Assembly: GCF_050624435.1 (NCBI RefSeq)
Contig: NC_134546.1
Coordinates: forward strand, 16,205,001-16,269,000
Length of the DNA: 64,000 nt
DNA from: Tenrec ecaudatus
Lineage: Eukaryota; Chordata; Mammalia; Afrosoricida; Tenrecidae
Direction: 5' to 3'
In this document: positions 1 through 11,785 of the stretch, one piece after another
Numbering within the stretch: position 1 is the first letter of the stretch
How the letters are laid out: each line of letters begins with the position of its first letter
Notes under the pieces: model-generated
What the model was told of the DNA's origin: nothing
Seen by the model: the letters and a program-made list of their open reading frames with translations, nothing else
Database searches by the model: none
Made by a program: the position numbers and the translations under genes

Positions 1-299
1 GATTTTTACACCGCTTAATTTTGTTATTATTGTTGGTCATTTGTATGTAGGCGCTTCTTTTTTCCTTTGCGTTTATGAAGTCTGGGATGGGTGAAGCCAG
101 AGAGACACTACCTGGATTAGGGGCTTACAGGGGACACGGGGTGGGGCCTGGGGGTTGGAGGAATGAGAAGCTAATACTGAACAGAAGAGGGAAGAAATGT
201 TCTGAACTGATTATACAACTCTTTTTAATATGACTGAAGTATGGAAGTATATGTGAGCCATATGCCAATACAATGAGATTATATATTATAAAATCGGAA

Positions 300-395
300 A
301 CCATAAGAAGTATTTCTACTCCGTCCTATAAGGTCCTATAAGTTGGATTTCCTCAAAGGCAACTAGTTGATTGTTTTTGGTTTTGGTAGTAATAA
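300..395 (+). repeat. AfroSINE-like 3' fragment
   Basis: The stretch 'ctccgtcctataaggtc' followed by a 'ggcaactagttgat' motif and a T-rich end resembles the tail of the afrotherian tRNA-derived SINE seen many times in this window. The tRNA-like head is missing and the copy is degenerate. Confidence 0.45.
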
Positions 396-474
396 CATGG
401 CAAAATGTTACATTCTCTTCTTTTCAATGCCCCACATCTCTTAAAAATAATCAAGACTAATTCGTAATTTATAA

Positions 475-665
475 TAATAGCTAATATTTATTATTTGCTT
501 ATGATCTAACAGAGTTATGGGCTGAGAATATGTTTATGTCTTTAATAACCATATTATTATTCTAACTTTATCAATGAAGAAACTACGGTTTATAAATGTT
601 AAGTAACTTATCCAAGGTTATATAGTTAGTATTATAAAATGAGTATAAATTAGAACCTATGTAAA
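475..665 (-). repeat. MIR/L2-like ancient SINE remnant
   Basis: 'gctaatatttatt' at the left and 'gttaagtaacttatccaaggtt' followed by 'atagttagt' match the antisense core of mammalian MIR/L2-type repeats ('gttaagtaacttgcccaaggtc...agctagt'). Divergence is high, as expected for a repeat older than placental mammals. Confidence 0.6.
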
Positions 666-944
666 TTACTTTATGGAATATTTTAAAACTATCTTAATTG
701 GTTCTTTGCTTTTAGGGCCAAGAATAGATTGAGGATGACTTCATTAAAACAATAAAGAGGTAACTGGAGCTTTAATTTCCCATCTTGCTATTAGGAAAAC
801 AAATAGCACAAAGGTAAAACTAGGACTTTAACAGCTTTCAAACCATAAAACAGCCCTCATTATTCATTATGAAAATAGGCCTTTTGAAAAATATATCATC
901 CTAGAAGAGTATGCTTAAGTAGAGAGCAGTACTAAATAACAACT

Positions 945-1150
945 TAAATTTACTGAGAACTTCTCTTGTGGGACAGGGAGTCAGGCATTTTATAAGTTTT
1001 TCAGCTTTAATCCTTACATCCTCCCAAGAAGGAACGTCTTTATCTCACTTGACAAGTTAGAAAACTAAAGCTCATGATCAGTCCGCTAATTAAGAGACAC
1101 AACCAGGATTTAAACCTGACCAATTTTCACGCTCGGATTCTCGCAACCAC
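945..1150 (-). repeat. Second MIR/L2-like remnant
   Basis: It shows the same order of landmarks as the 475-665 copy: 'tttactgagaacttctc', 'cattttataag', 'gacaagttagaaaacta' and 'aaccaggatttaaacctg'. This is a degraded antisense copy. The short open frames across it are shadows. Confidence 0.5.
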
Positions 1151-2029
1151 TGTGCACACTGAGACTTCATACCTGCTTGTGTCAAGCCCACACTGCAAAC
1201 ATAGTTTAAGTTTGAAAGAGACCAGATTTGGTAACACATGTAGTTGGATGGAAGTACTTTTCTTAACCATGCTAGAGAAGAATCTAATCTGACAGCTGAG
1301 AGTTTTTCTGCATCTCTCTGAGAAGTTCCAGCTAATTGATGTTGAACAATTTCCTTGGTAAAGTAGGAATTAAAACTAAACTCCCACAAACTCTGCTAAT
1401 GCCACTGTCCTAAAAAGAAAAACAGCTTTTTTTTTTTTTGGTGGGGTTGATATCAAGGACTTCAAGAAGGAACAGCATGTTTTGAAACTGATTGTGCATG
1501 ACTGCTTGGTGTGCCTGGACTCTGGAACGGTATGGTATCTGTATTAGCTCCGAATGAAAAGGTTTGGGGGGAAAGACAGGGAAAAAAAGATACCAGTTGG
1601 TAGACTTGGTGGCCAGAGAAATCCTAAAAAGAGAGAGAGAACTTCGCTGTCCAGGCACTTGACTTAAAATACACAGTTAAGCCTGTGAAAGCTGGAGCCT
1701 AGCTTAAGGAGGAAACTTGTCAGAGAAAGAACGTGTAAATGCTTTCCATCACTACCTGCAGCCAACTAACTCCTGAAAACTTACAGAATAAAGGGGGAAC
1801 ACTAAAGCAGGTGCGGCCCACCTTCTGTAAAATATGAGAGACCAAAAAAAAAATATGAAAGACCTCAGTGTTCTCCTTTTAACCCATTTTCCTCATAGCC
1901 TTTCTTTACAAGTTATTGGAAACACATCTCTACACAAATTAGGCCCTCTGCAAGCATCTGGAGAATTACATCCGGCTTTATTTCTATTCACTCCATTCGA
2001 GTAAACTACATTTGCAGAAAGTAAAAAAT

Positions 2030-2205
2030 GGGAGGAGTGGGGAGGGAAGGGAAAAATGAGGAGCCGATACCAATGGCTCAAGAAGAAAGCAAATGTTTTG
2101 AGAATGATGATGGCAACAAATGTACAAATGTGCTTGACACAATGGATGGATAGAAGGTTTGTGATGAGTTGAACAAGCCCCTAATAAAATGGTTTTAAAT
2201 AAAAA
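2030..2205 (+). repeat. Afrotherian LINE 3' end, sense
   Basis: It reads 'gaggagccgataccaatggc', 'gcaaatgttttgagaatgat', 'acaaatgtgcttgacacaat' and ends 'cccctaataaaatggtttt' with an A-rich tail. This is the sense version of the antisense copies at 12178 and 15232. I recognise the family as a LINE (L1-type) 3' end of afrotherian genomes, from memory only. The copy is strongly 5' truncated. Confidence 0.65.
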
Positions 2206-4639
2206 ATGTTTTGAAATGTTTAAAGATAAAAATGGTATGTGAAAAAGAATCATGAGTAAATTTTACATACACTGTTTAAAGTAGAAAATTATATTTACAT
2301 ATATACACATACATAAATATCTCCCTGAAAATATTTTTCTTTTGACAACTTATTTTTTTAACCAAACAATTTTTAAAAATGGAAGACAAAATTGAATAGA
2401 TACTTAACAGAATCATCCCCATTACAGTAGAAGTTGGATTTCGTTAGGTATTAAAAATGATTCCCAGCTCCATCCTCTTTCTGAGACTCAGGGAATGTTT
2501 CATTTGGGCTACAGAAAGGAAGCAGAGGGGTCTAATTTTGTTTTCCTCTTATACTTGGTGCTAATGAGTACCTAATAGGTACACTAAGCTTCCTGCAAAA
2601 TATGCATTAATGGGGTTTAAAGTCAATATCAAGACCTTAATTAAATCCTACCAGATTTAAATCTTAAAGTGTTTTAATCTGCTTGGTCACTCCGTGCTTC
2701 CGCATAAACTACTCTGTGATTCAAGGCGGTAAGCAGGACAGGTGGCAAGCCCTGGCCCAGCTCATGGCAGAGCCGGCTCCCTTCCAAAGGACGGCTGCAC
2801 AGAGGAGCTGAAGCTCGTGATGGGACGCGAACGGGCAAGAGCGGACACCGTACTCTTCCAACGCCATAAACGCCTGCCGGTGGGCATTCTCACACCTACA
2901 ACCTTCTCTCAAGCTTACCTGACTATGTGACACTGGTCATATTTGAAATACTTTTCAAATCCTATTGCTCCAGCTATTCTTAATATTAAAGAAAATCTAG
3001 TTTACCAAACCAATAACAATATTGTCAATGAAATTAGTGATTAATTTTGACAGAAAGATAGAAGCTACATTCAAAATACTATGGTTTTGTCTGCCATGCT
3101 TTTATAAAAAAGTGGGCAACTTAGACACACTGCACGATCCCCTTTCAACAAGGTGCGAGCAGACAGACACGGGGAAAACCCAGAGCCCTGAACCCCTGAA
3201 GGACACGCCGCAGCTGCAGCTGTTAAGTGAGCTCGACACCAACAGCACGAGAGGCGTGTGAAGGGAAAGAACCACCTCCAGTACCCCAGGGGAGGGTTCA
3301 CATCCACGTCTGCAGGCTGCACGGTCCTGGGTTCCACCGGGCCAGCTTGGCGCTGTTCTGGAACCTGGGGGGTGCTGCGAGGCACCTTGTCGTGGCTCTG
3401 AAGGCCTGACCCTGACCCTGCCAGCCCTGGGCTGGCTTTGAGCTGGCAGAGGGCCAGGACACATGCATCGGTCGTCCTGAGGCCCGAGGCCTGACCGAGC
3501 CAACTTGGGGCTATTTTTTAATGGCAGAGAAGAGCTAGAATTTGCTCACACAAAGTGGCAAATTCCGGACTTGGGTCCCAAGGAAGCAGTGGGCCCTCTG
3601 GGGTTAGTGGCTCCGGCTTGGGGTTTTCGATCCTGTCCTCCCCTCTGCCCTGTCCGCACTTCCTTCGGTTCAGTTTGACGAAGGCCAGAGGAGAGTCACC
3701 GGACACAAGAGGGACAGAATCCTTCCTAACTGCTCGCAAGGCTCTGGAATCTAGAAGAGTTGCCGCCTCCCAGCCCCGCCGTGGCTGCACTCACACAGAA
3801 AGTGCACTCCAGAGTGGGGCTTGGAAAACAGACTGGAAAAGAGGAAGCAGCCGCTGCCTCCGACCTGAGTCAGCTTCTTCTTAAAAAAAAAAAAATACTA
3901 ATTATTATTTGGTTTTGAGGGGTTTTTTTGGAGGGAGGACTACTTAATTTTTGTTTTATTTTTCTTCTTAGGTTTGTTGTTGGTTTTTTTGCTGCTGTAA
4001 TTTTTTTTTTTTAAATCATTCCTTTATCACTCCACTCTATGGAGACAACTGATTCTGCATGACCCAGCCATCCAACAGCTACGTCTAGAGAATAAGGACC
4101 CATGCCCAGACCAGAACCAACCACCGGATCAAGAAACAAACAAACAAACCCAAAGCAACAACAACAAAACACCAAGATGTCTTGAAAAAAGAGCTAATTA
4201 CAGGTCATATGAAGAAACAAGACAGATGGTTAAACCAATGACTCCTGTATGAGGAAGGTGAAGTACTGGAATGACCAAAGAGGAATTCGGCAGGATGACT
4301 CCTACAGCCCGTAAAAAGATGGACAAAGAGGTCAAGAGAAATAGTGAAGAAACTTTAAAAAAAACACTGTAGGAGAACCCAGCAAAAACCAAATGGTCAA
4401 TCTGACAAAATAAATTTTAAGCCCATACAAAAACAGTAATAGAGATCCAGAAGACGAACCCTAAGATCTGCAGGTCAAAGGTGGCTAGTGCTCCCCCAGT
4501 CCTGATGTCCCGTTCTTCCTCACAGTCCAGCTTTCCACACTCTCTGCTCAGCCTACATATTTACTAAGTAGGATTGTACTTCCACAAATTTGGAAACCTA
4601 AAAGAAAGGGACAGATTTCTAGAAATATACTACGTACCT

Positions 4640-5867
4640 AAGCTAACAGACTGATGCAAAAACAAATCAAAATGAGTAGACCCATAATAAAAGAAGTTTC
4701 CACGGTCATTAAAAATTTCCCAACCAAAAATGTCCGGGTCAGACACTCCACTGGGGAAGTCTACCAGATAGATCTACGACAGCAAACTTTGAATTCCTTT
4801 TATGGTGCAAGCAAGTATCACTTTCATATCAGAGATGTGCAAAATCATCACCAGAACAGAAAATTATAAACCTGTATCTCTTATATACATCTATATATAA
4901 ACATCAAGACCAAGTAGGGTTCGCCTTATGTATGCAAGGATGGTTCAGCACTAGAAAAAAAAATCAACAAAATATATCATATAAATAAAACAAAGGGGAA
5001 AACTTCTGATCTTACCAATTGATGCAGAAAAGGCATTTGACAAAATCCAACAGCCATTCCATTAACACTCAACAAAAAAGGAATGCAAGGGAAATTCCTC
5101 AAGTAAAAAAGCCACATGTGCCAAACCAATGGGGAGAAGCTGAAAGCATTTCTATGGAATGGGAGCCAAGCAAGGATGCCCATTATCACCACTCTTATTC
5201 AATATTATGCTGGAAGGCTTAGCCTGAATTATCAGCCAACAAAAAGGAAGTCGAAGGCATCCAATTTGTCAAAGTAGTAGTAAAACTCTCTTCAGTTGGA
5301 GATGATAAAATTCAATATGTAAAAAAAGCCTAAAGATTAAACAATAATGAAACTAATTGAAAGATAGCAGGATACAAAATCAACACTAAAAAAAATCAAT
5401 CAAATTCCTGTTTACTAACAAAGAGAGCTGTGAGAAGAAAATCAAGCAAACACTACCATTTACAACAGCTGCCCCAAAGATGAAACAGTTAGGGATTAGC
5501 TTTACTAGAGACGAGATTTATATAAAGAAAACTACAGAACAAAAGCACAAGAAACCAGGAGAGACCTCCACATGTTCATGGATAGGAAGAGACTGCGACA
5601 CAAAATACAACCCAATGGAAGCAACAAATACAATGTAAGAGCAAAAAACTGATGACCGACTTTACATGGAAAGGAAGGACACTCGGTGTAAGCACACACA
5701 ACTAAAGAACAACCAAGTAGGGTACTTCTCACTTCCCAGCCTCAGAACATACTATACAGCCACAGGAGTCCAAACAGCCTTAGACAGGACTAAGAGATGC
5801 ACAGACCCATGGAGCAGAACAGAGAACCCAGAACGACGTCTATCCACCTGAAGACAAGCAATTTTTG
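4640..5867 (+). mobile_element. L1 LINE ORF2 remnant, left half (RT region)
   Basis: This is a decayed, 5'-truncated L1. Landmarks of the L1 ORF2 reverse transcriptase region are in order: 'gatgcagaaaaggcatttga' near 5022, a PLSPLLFNIMLEGL-type segment near 5180-5220, and a degenerate catalytic Y/F-x-DD region near 5295-5310. Frames are broken by stops and indels, so no protein is made. The endonuclease domain and ORF1 were not recognised. The element is split at 5868-6450 by a solo LTR and resumes at 6451. Orientation is antisense to the host gene NFU1, the usual state for L1s surviving in introns. Confidence 0.85.
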
Positions 5868-5873
5868 AAACAG

Positions 5874-6444
5874 TGGTGGGAGGGGGGAGGCCAGATGCTT
5901 ACAGACATCCTCCCCGAGGGCAGTTAGTCACCAGACTACAGGGTAGGCCTGCTCCCAGCTGCTGGGGACAATAAAAGATTTCTCCCTGAGGCCTGCCACC
6001 AAGTGTTCACACCCTACCAATAATGGTCTCTATCAGTTGAGCCAGGGAACAGGCCAAACCAGCTCAGTGATATCCAAAGTTAAGTTGCCATCCTAAATCT
6101 AGGATCCGCCCATCTTGTCACATGTATACCCCCAATCCCTCCTCTTCCTATTACTATATTACCTATAGCACAATCCCTTCCTGTGACAGTATGTCTTCAC
6201 CTGTAATTGGGGGCTTGCACGTCCCCAGAGAATATAAAAGCCTGGGCTAGCATTAAAGATCTCTCTCTCTCCCTCCATGTGGACCATCAAGTGGGCCTGA
6301 GGTGAGTCTGACTCCATTTATTTCAACACTTCTCTTCTATCTCTCATGCTCTCTATAACCTTGCTATGATCTTTACTTATTATCGATATACAATTGCGCC
6401 TACCGGACCCGTAATGATGTGTTAGGGGCTGGCTTCCCCTGACA
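5874..6444 (+). mobile_element. Solo LTR, 571 bp, 6-bp target duplication
   Basis: It begins TGGTGGG and ends CTGACA, and is flanked by the direct repeat AAACAG at 5868-5873 and 6445-6450. These are the hallmarks of an LTR (TG...CA ends) inserted with a 6-bp target duplication. An 'aatataaaag' TATA-like box lies near 6230, 'attaaag' just after it, and a (CT)n tract follows, which fits a U3-R layout on the plus strand. A second copy is at 17370-17914. A 6-bp duplication is typical of class II (betaretrovirus-like) elements. No internal retroviral sequence remains, so this is a recombination-derived solo LTR. Confidence 0.88.
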
Positions 6445-6450
6445 AAACAG

Positions 6451-7735
6451 GATAAAAATATATTAAGGAAGCAACAGTTTCTTTATCAAATGGTGCTAGC
6501 AAAATTGGATTTCCAAAAGAATTAATCAGGATCCATACCTCACTCCATGTACAAAAACAAAGTCAAGCTGGATAAAGACCTCAATGTAGATCCTAGAACC
6601 ACAGAGACAACCAATGGGAAGACAAAACAAAACCAAAAACAGGAACAAACTTAAGGGACCTAAAAATGGTAGAAATACAGTTTCAAACATAATGAAAAAC
6701 ATACACAGCAGCAGACAGAAGAGATGACTGGGACCCACCCAAAATAAGACACTTGTGTTCATCAAAGGAGCTGAGAAAGCACCCACAGACTGGGACAACA
6801 TTTCTGCCAATGACCTATCTGGGAATAATCTCTAAAGTGTATAGAAAACAACAACACCTCAACAAGAAAATGCTGGAAAACCCAATTTTTAAAAAAAGCA
6901 GAGGACATGGACAACTTATCAAAGAAGACATTCAGCAGGCCAACAACCATAGGAAGAAGCTCCATTCGAGAGAAGCAATTCAAAACACCAATGAGGTACC
7001 ACCGACTAGCAGCATGGACAGGAAAGGTCAAGCCAGCAGAAAACCCATGTGAGAGGGGAGCAGAGACTGGAGCCCTTGCACACGGCTGGTCGGTCTCTAT
7101 AACCCTACAACGACTGTGGGAAGTGATACGGAGCTTCCTGAAGCAATTGAGAACAGAAATATCCTGTGACCCAACCACTGGGCTCCTTGGTCTATACCCT
7201 ACAAAAATATAGACCGGAGCAAAACAGATGTGCGCATACCCGTGTGCACACCAGCACTATGCACTGTCGCAAGAAGATGGGAACCCTCTAAATGCCCACG
7301 GGTGCAAGGATAGATGGACCTTGATAGACACACATTAAAGAAAAGTGACGGAACCATGAAACACCTCCTAACACGGATGAATGCAGTGGACAAGATGCCG
7401 AGTGAAGTTAGTCAAACACAAAGGAGAAACACTGTCCGAGACCAGTGGAACCAAAAAAAGTCAAGAAAAGGTTTTCTTACTCAAAGAAACACACTTGGCT
7501 GGCTACCTGTGCTAGTAGGGCAAGAGAAGCTGTGGACTAGAGAGCAGACAGGGGTGTGAACTTGAGTGAAGGGCAGACAATACACCAGGACACAAAGGGG
7601 AGAAAAGACGGGCTAAGAAACACGGTGGGCCATTGGGAGGTTTGAAGCGCTGTTTAAGTTGAATGCACAAAGCAATGATCTGATACGTAAACCCCTACCT
7701 AATTCACAATTAAACATTTGAAATAAATAAATCAA
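6451..7735 (+). mobile_element. L1 LINE remnant, right half (ORF2 C-terminus and 3' UTR)
   Basis: This continues the L1 interrupted by the solo LTR. 'tttctttatcaaatggtgct', 'aatcaggatccatacctcac', 'caagctggataaagacctca' and 'atctctaaagtgtatag' match the C-terminal ORF2 region in order. The 3' part ends in an AT-rich tail ('aaataaataaatcaatg') near 7735. All frames are broken. Reading straight across the LTR gives continuous L1 sequence, so the LTR is younger than the L1. Confidence 0.8.
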
Positions 7736-10129
7736 TGTGCAGTAATAAACAGAGCCCTGCATAGGCAGTGGGGGGGGGGGGGACACACGGTTGTTTTGTA
7801 CTATTTTAAATAGAAAATGAACAAAATCTCATCTTTTATGCACCATAACAATCCTAGCACAATCCTATCAGCATCTGAAACACATTTGCTCTTACAAAGG
7901 TTGAAGTTTACCTGGGGTACCCAAGGTTGAAGGTAGTGGGAAAAGGGGTCTTTGCACGAAGTAACGCAGAGGCTGCTTCTTAACAGCATGTGGACTCAAG
8001 TGGAGGAATCTACATTAAAATACAATCATAAATGACATTGTGAGAGGTCTATCTTTTCAACTCAAAGTTCTACTTCACACACATAAAAGATGTAGGTAGA
8101 AGTGAAAATATAACTGGCAATCAAAGTAATCACAGAGCTGACGTTTCATTTTCCATTCACATTATTTCCATGCATTCAGGCGGCAACCCAACAACTCACA
8201 GAGCTGACGTGGGAGCTCACAGCCTTGATGATTGGGTATTCAAGAGTGTAACATCTGGGCATAAGGAACAACTGTACGGACATTAGTGACTTATAACTGT
8301 GTCTGAGACTCCTTGCTAGTCAGGAAGAAGGCACCGAATCGCAAGCTTTCCTGTCTTCTTTTAAGACTACGTACCCGATCCACACGGTGCAAAATGAACG
8401 AAAGCACACAGAGTGAAGGGTCTTCCTTGAGCTCTGTCTCCTACCAAGCCTCCCTCTGTAGAGATCACCTACTGTGGAAAACATCGGAATGCTTCCAAAA
8501 ATCTAAAAGGAAGCATTATGATTCTCCTCCAAACTGCAACAGAAGCCCGTCTGTTTTTTGACTGGAAACATACTCACTCTGTTGAAGAAATGCTGATTGG
8601 CTTTGAAAATCAAAAACAAACAGAGAAATGGGGAAACACCAACACTGGAGAGGAACTAAGAGGAGACTTTTAGGCTGCAGAAGTTGAGAACTCGGATGAA
8701 ATCCACCTTCAGGCTCGACTGCTACCCATGGCCACTGCCATGTTCTTGGAGTCGCTGAAGGATTTCAAGCAGGAATCACATTGACATCATATAAAAGGTG
8801 ATCATTTACAAATTCCTTATATTATTTCCCACCAAACGCGCAGGAAGGCAAGGACAGGGGTCGATTGCCTAGATTGTTTCCAGAGAACTGGTGCAAGGGG
8901 CAACTGATAAGAGACCATTATCAGTAGGGTGTGAATTCCACCTACAGGAACCAAATCAATGACTGCAAGCCTTAGGGAGAAGTAACCTATTGTCCTTAAC
9001 AGCAGGGAGCAGGCCCACCAGTGGTGGGTAGGCTGACTGCCTACAGGGAGGATGTCTCTAAGCATCTGACCTCTCCCCATATGCTAGCAAAAAGCCCTTA
9101 GAGTTTGGCATGTCTTTGGGGGAGACAAAGCTGGGGAAAAGCCTCTTTATAATCCCACAAACTGGGATTCTGCTAATTACAAAGCAAGAGTGAGCGATTC
9201 TCTGGTTTAGAGATGATTTAATAATCTTTCTTTTCAGTAATCGTTAGATGCTCTTTCTGAGTAAAATACAACTTAAATCAGGGAATTAGTTGTTGTTAAG
9301 TGCCAGCCAGGTGGTTGACTCAAAACAGAACTTAACCCTGCCCGGCCCGTGCCACCCTCGCAACTGTTTGAGCCCACTGGCCTCGTTCTGCTCCTTTGCA
9401 TGAGGTTTTCCGTCTCTGACAATGCTCTGCTACCTGTAAGGTTTTCAGGGTTCATGCCTCAGAACTGGACAGCCTAGTCCTGGTCTCGGTCTGGAAGCTT
9501 CCCTGAAACCCGTTCCCTTTGGGTGACTCCATTGGCATTTGAAATACCAGTGACATAGCTTCCAACTTCACATCCAAGCAATGAACAAGAAGACCACCGT
9601 ACACAGAAACTGCCAAGACCCAGGGACAAAATGGGGATGTCCCCCGGAGAGGGTTTCTTAATGGAGCCCTAGGGTGGAATAAAAGGGGAGCATCAGAGGC
9701 AAAGTGGAAACAACCCTGAATGAGGAGTCGGGGTATCTGTGAAGGCCCACCACCACTCCCCACGCTGTCCAAACAAAACCGATGGGGGTGAGGTCTACGG
9801 CCACTTCAAATGGTCTAAGTACCGCAGGAGGGGAATCCTGCAGTCCTGCAGTTCAGCCCCAGACTTCCGGCTGAAATGATGACAATAAAGCAATCATGAG
9901 TCATGATTGGCCAATATCTCTCTTACAACTTCATCAAGGGGAGGGATGGTTTCCATTTCTTGATACTAGTAACCACTTCTATGGCCTTTGTTCTTCTTTA
10001 AAAGGAAGTTATTAGTCAAAGCTACTTCCTAAGGCACAGGGCCAAGTTAGCTCCAGAGGAAACATGGGGTTACACAGTGCCAGGCCACACCTGTAAGAAG
10101 CACTACTCTCACCAAGTAATAAACCCCAG
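7736..10129. other. NFU1: NFU1 intron 1, middle part; nothing recognised
   Basis: It contains a G-run near 7770-7782 and otherwise unique-looking sequence of mixed composition. I found no NFU1 exon, no promoter-like CpG cluster and no repeat I can name. The minus-strand open frame at 9452-9772 has no recognisable similarity and lies in inferred intron. Confidence 0.4.
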
Positions 10130-10315
10130 ATCAACCTCACTGCCACTGGGTCATTTCAACTCACAGCAGTCCTGTAGAACTCAGCAGAACTGCTCCCTGG
10201 GGTTTCTGAGCCTATAAAACTTTAGGGATGCTGACGACCACATCTCTCTTCCTGGGGCCTGATTGGTTTGGATGCAGACCTGGCAAGTGGCCCTATACCA
10301 CCATCAGGGCTCATT
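10130..10315 (-). repeat. AfroSINE
   Basis: 'cactgccactgggtcatttc' and 'agcagaactgctccctgggg' match the antisense body of the element. The head end near 10300-10313 ('ccaccatcagggctc') matches the reverse complement of the tRNA-like start. Confidence 0.7.
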
Positions 10316-10334
10316 GCATAATAGGTATGTGCAT

Positions 10335-10465
10335 ACCTACCTACTGCCATGGAGTTGAGTCTGACTCCAACCACCCTCTAGAACAAGGTAGACAAGCAGC
10401 TGGTAGGTTGGAACCCTTGACCTTGTGGAGAGAAACCTAATGCTTAACCTATTAGGGCTCCTTGA
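10335..10465 (-). repeat. AfroSINE, shortened
   Basis: 'ctgccatggagttgagtctg' and 'tggtaggttggaacccttga' followed by 'aatgcttaacc' match the antisense element. It lies almost directly after the 10130-10315 copy, so two insertions sit side by side. Confidence 0.65.
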
Positions 10466-10562
10466 TAATTACTTAGGAACTTAATTGGCATTCAAGAATC
10501 TAATGCTTTACACCACTAGGACTTCTTGATAATACTTACTAAATTAAACTGGCATTCAAGAT
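10437..10562. repeat. 63-bp tandem duplication
   Basis: Two adjacent diverged copies (10437-10499 and 10500-10562) both start 'ctaatgctt' and both end 'ggcattcaaga'. They share 'cttgataat' in the middle. The unit includes the head of the neighbouring SINE, so the duplication post-dates that insertion. Confidence 0.75.
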
Positions 10563-10956
10563 GTGCTAAAAACAATGCAAAACAAAAACACCTCTATCTG
10601 TATATAGTTCTCTGCCCAAGTCTCCCAGGGCTACTCTAGAATTTGGAAAGATTCTGGAAGGCCAGGGTTCTTGTGTATGCAGTCGAACAAAAAAGAAATT
10701 AGGAAGCAGATGGTGTAAATATGCAGCACATTCTGACACAGGTAGGCTTAAAAGTGTTTACCAAAGCACCACAACACGTATGCACAGTGTTAATTGTGAG
10801 GGCAGGAATTCCAAGCCTCCCTTGTTCCTTTCCCAGGTTTTCTGGCCGTACCCCCTTCCTACCTATACTCCTCTGCCTGAGTAGGAAAGATTGGAGCTTT
10901 CTCTCTCTGATGGCTTTCAGTCTTACACGGGTTCCAGCCCTTTCAGCAAGACTGAC

Positions 10957-11016
10957 GGCATCCCATCAGGAAGTTCGGCATCCCATCAGGAAGTTCGGCA
11001 TCCCATCAGGAAGTTC
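10957..11016 (+). repeat. 20-bp tandem repeat, three exact copies
   Basis: The unit 'ggcatcccatcaggaagttc' occurs three times without change at 10957, 10977 and 10997. The lack of divergence suggests recent expansion. There are no spacers, so it is a microtandem array and not a CRISPR. Confidence 0.95.
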
Positions 11017-11384
11017 GTGGGGGTAAATTCCATTCTCCTTTAATCCTATTTTTTCCACAAACTTGACCTCTTCAGTCCCTTGCTAGTCCAAAGATGAGGT
11101 GGCAGGAAGTGACTGACAACAAAACAAATCCTGCTGAGAACTTAATTCCTGAAGGAAACGCACTTACAGGTCACTGGGGGGGGTGGGGGGAGGAGGCTGA
11201 AGCCCAGAAGCCAAACACTGCCTTCGCCCCAGAAGCAAGATCAGGGCACAACTCCGAAAGAGCTGGCACCTTCCGCCCGGCCTGTGTTGCTGGACACGCC
11301 CGGGGCGGGCACGCGGAAGGGGTGGGGTAGGGATGCGAGGGGGTCCGTGATGGGGAGCAAGTCCAGGGGGCTGCGTGCGCACCG

Positions 11385-11465
11385 GGGTTCCATCACTTAC
11401 AAGCTGTGTGACCTTGGGGATGCCACCAAACCGTCCCGGGCCTGCGTGGGGGCATCGGAAACAAA
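11385..11465 (+). repeat. MIR remnant inside the CpG island
   Basis: 'tccatcacttacaagctgtg' followed by 'tgaccttgggga' matches the MIR core. It lies about 220 bp downstream of the NFU1 exon 1 donor, in the first part of intron 1. Its flanks are unusually CpG-rich for such an old repeat. Confidence 0.6.
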
Positions 11466-11680
11466 CACCGGGCCAGGGGGGTGCACGTAGTGGAAGGGCT
11501 GGGGGGCCCTCGGCCGGCCTCTGGGGGCTGCCCCGCGGCGGAGGCCCGCGTCCCGGCCTCAAGGCCGGCACCAGGCTCGAACTGGCGGCGGTGCCCATCC
11601 GAAAAGCTCGGACGGAGACGCAGCCGCGCCCTCTCTCAGCCCGGGAGCATCTCCATGCGGAGTCTGGCCTTGGCACCTAC

Positions 11681-11748
11681 CGACTGCGCAGCCCCGGCGC
11701 GGCGGCCGCCGCCACCCCGACGCGCCGGGCCGCCGCTGCCGCCGCCAT
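11681..11748 (-). CDS. NFU1: NFU1 exon 1 (coding part), mitochondrial Fe-S scaffold
   Basis: NFU1 assembles [4Fe-4S] clusters in mitochondria and passes them to lipoyl synthase and complex II. Known cases of loss cause multiple mitochondrial dysfunction syndrome. The ATG is at 11748 on the minus strand, giving 22 codons plus two bases and then a donor (CAGTCG|GTAGGT) at 11680. The peptide begins MAAAAAARR and is Ala/Arg-rich with no acidic residues, as in a mitochondrial presequence. It resembles the human start MAATARRGW...GLRRR in length and composition, and the exon ends at the same point. The gene order AAK1-NFU1 on one strand matches human. The Nfu domain and CxxC exons are outside the window. 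The call rests on the short peptide plus gene order. Confidence 0.8.
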
Positions 11749-11752
11749 GTTC
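11741..11752 (-). promoter_or_regulatory. NFU1: YY1-type motif over the NFU1 start codon
   Basis: On the minus strand the sequence around the ATG reads GAACATGGCGGC, which fits the YY1 consensus AANATGGCGGC. YY1 motifs overlapping the start codon are known in many nuclear genes for mitochondrial proteins. Binding is inferred. Confidence 0.55.
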
Positions 11753-11761
11753 GTGCGCCAG

Positions 11762-11773
11762 TGCGCAGGCGCG
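11762..11773. promoter_or_regulatory. NFU1: NRF-1-type site 1
   Basis: TGCGCAGGCGCG matches the palindromic NRF-1 consensus (YGCGCAnGCGCR). It lies 14 bp upstream of the NFU1 ATG. NRF-1 (nuclear respiratory factor 1) controls many nuclear-encoded mitochondrial genes. Confidence 0.7.
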
Positions 11774-11785
11774 CGGCGGCCGGAC

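Larger units (their letters stand above)
1..4640. other. NFU1: NFU1 intron 1, distal part; no exon recognised
   Basis: AT-rich sequence lying downstream (minus strand) of the NFU1 exon 1 donor at 11680, so it is inferred to be intron 1. I looked on the minus strand for the next conserved NFU1 exons (the segment before the Nfu N-domain and the TQDTPNP region) and did not see them. Two old MIR/L2-like remnants, an AfroSINE tail and a LINE 3' end are listed separately. The short open frames here have no recognisable protein similarity and no codon-like pattern. Confidence 0.5.

Noticed and set aside
10957..11016. CRISPR-like array
   Set aside because: The repeats are directly adjacent with no spacers and the context is a mammalian intron.
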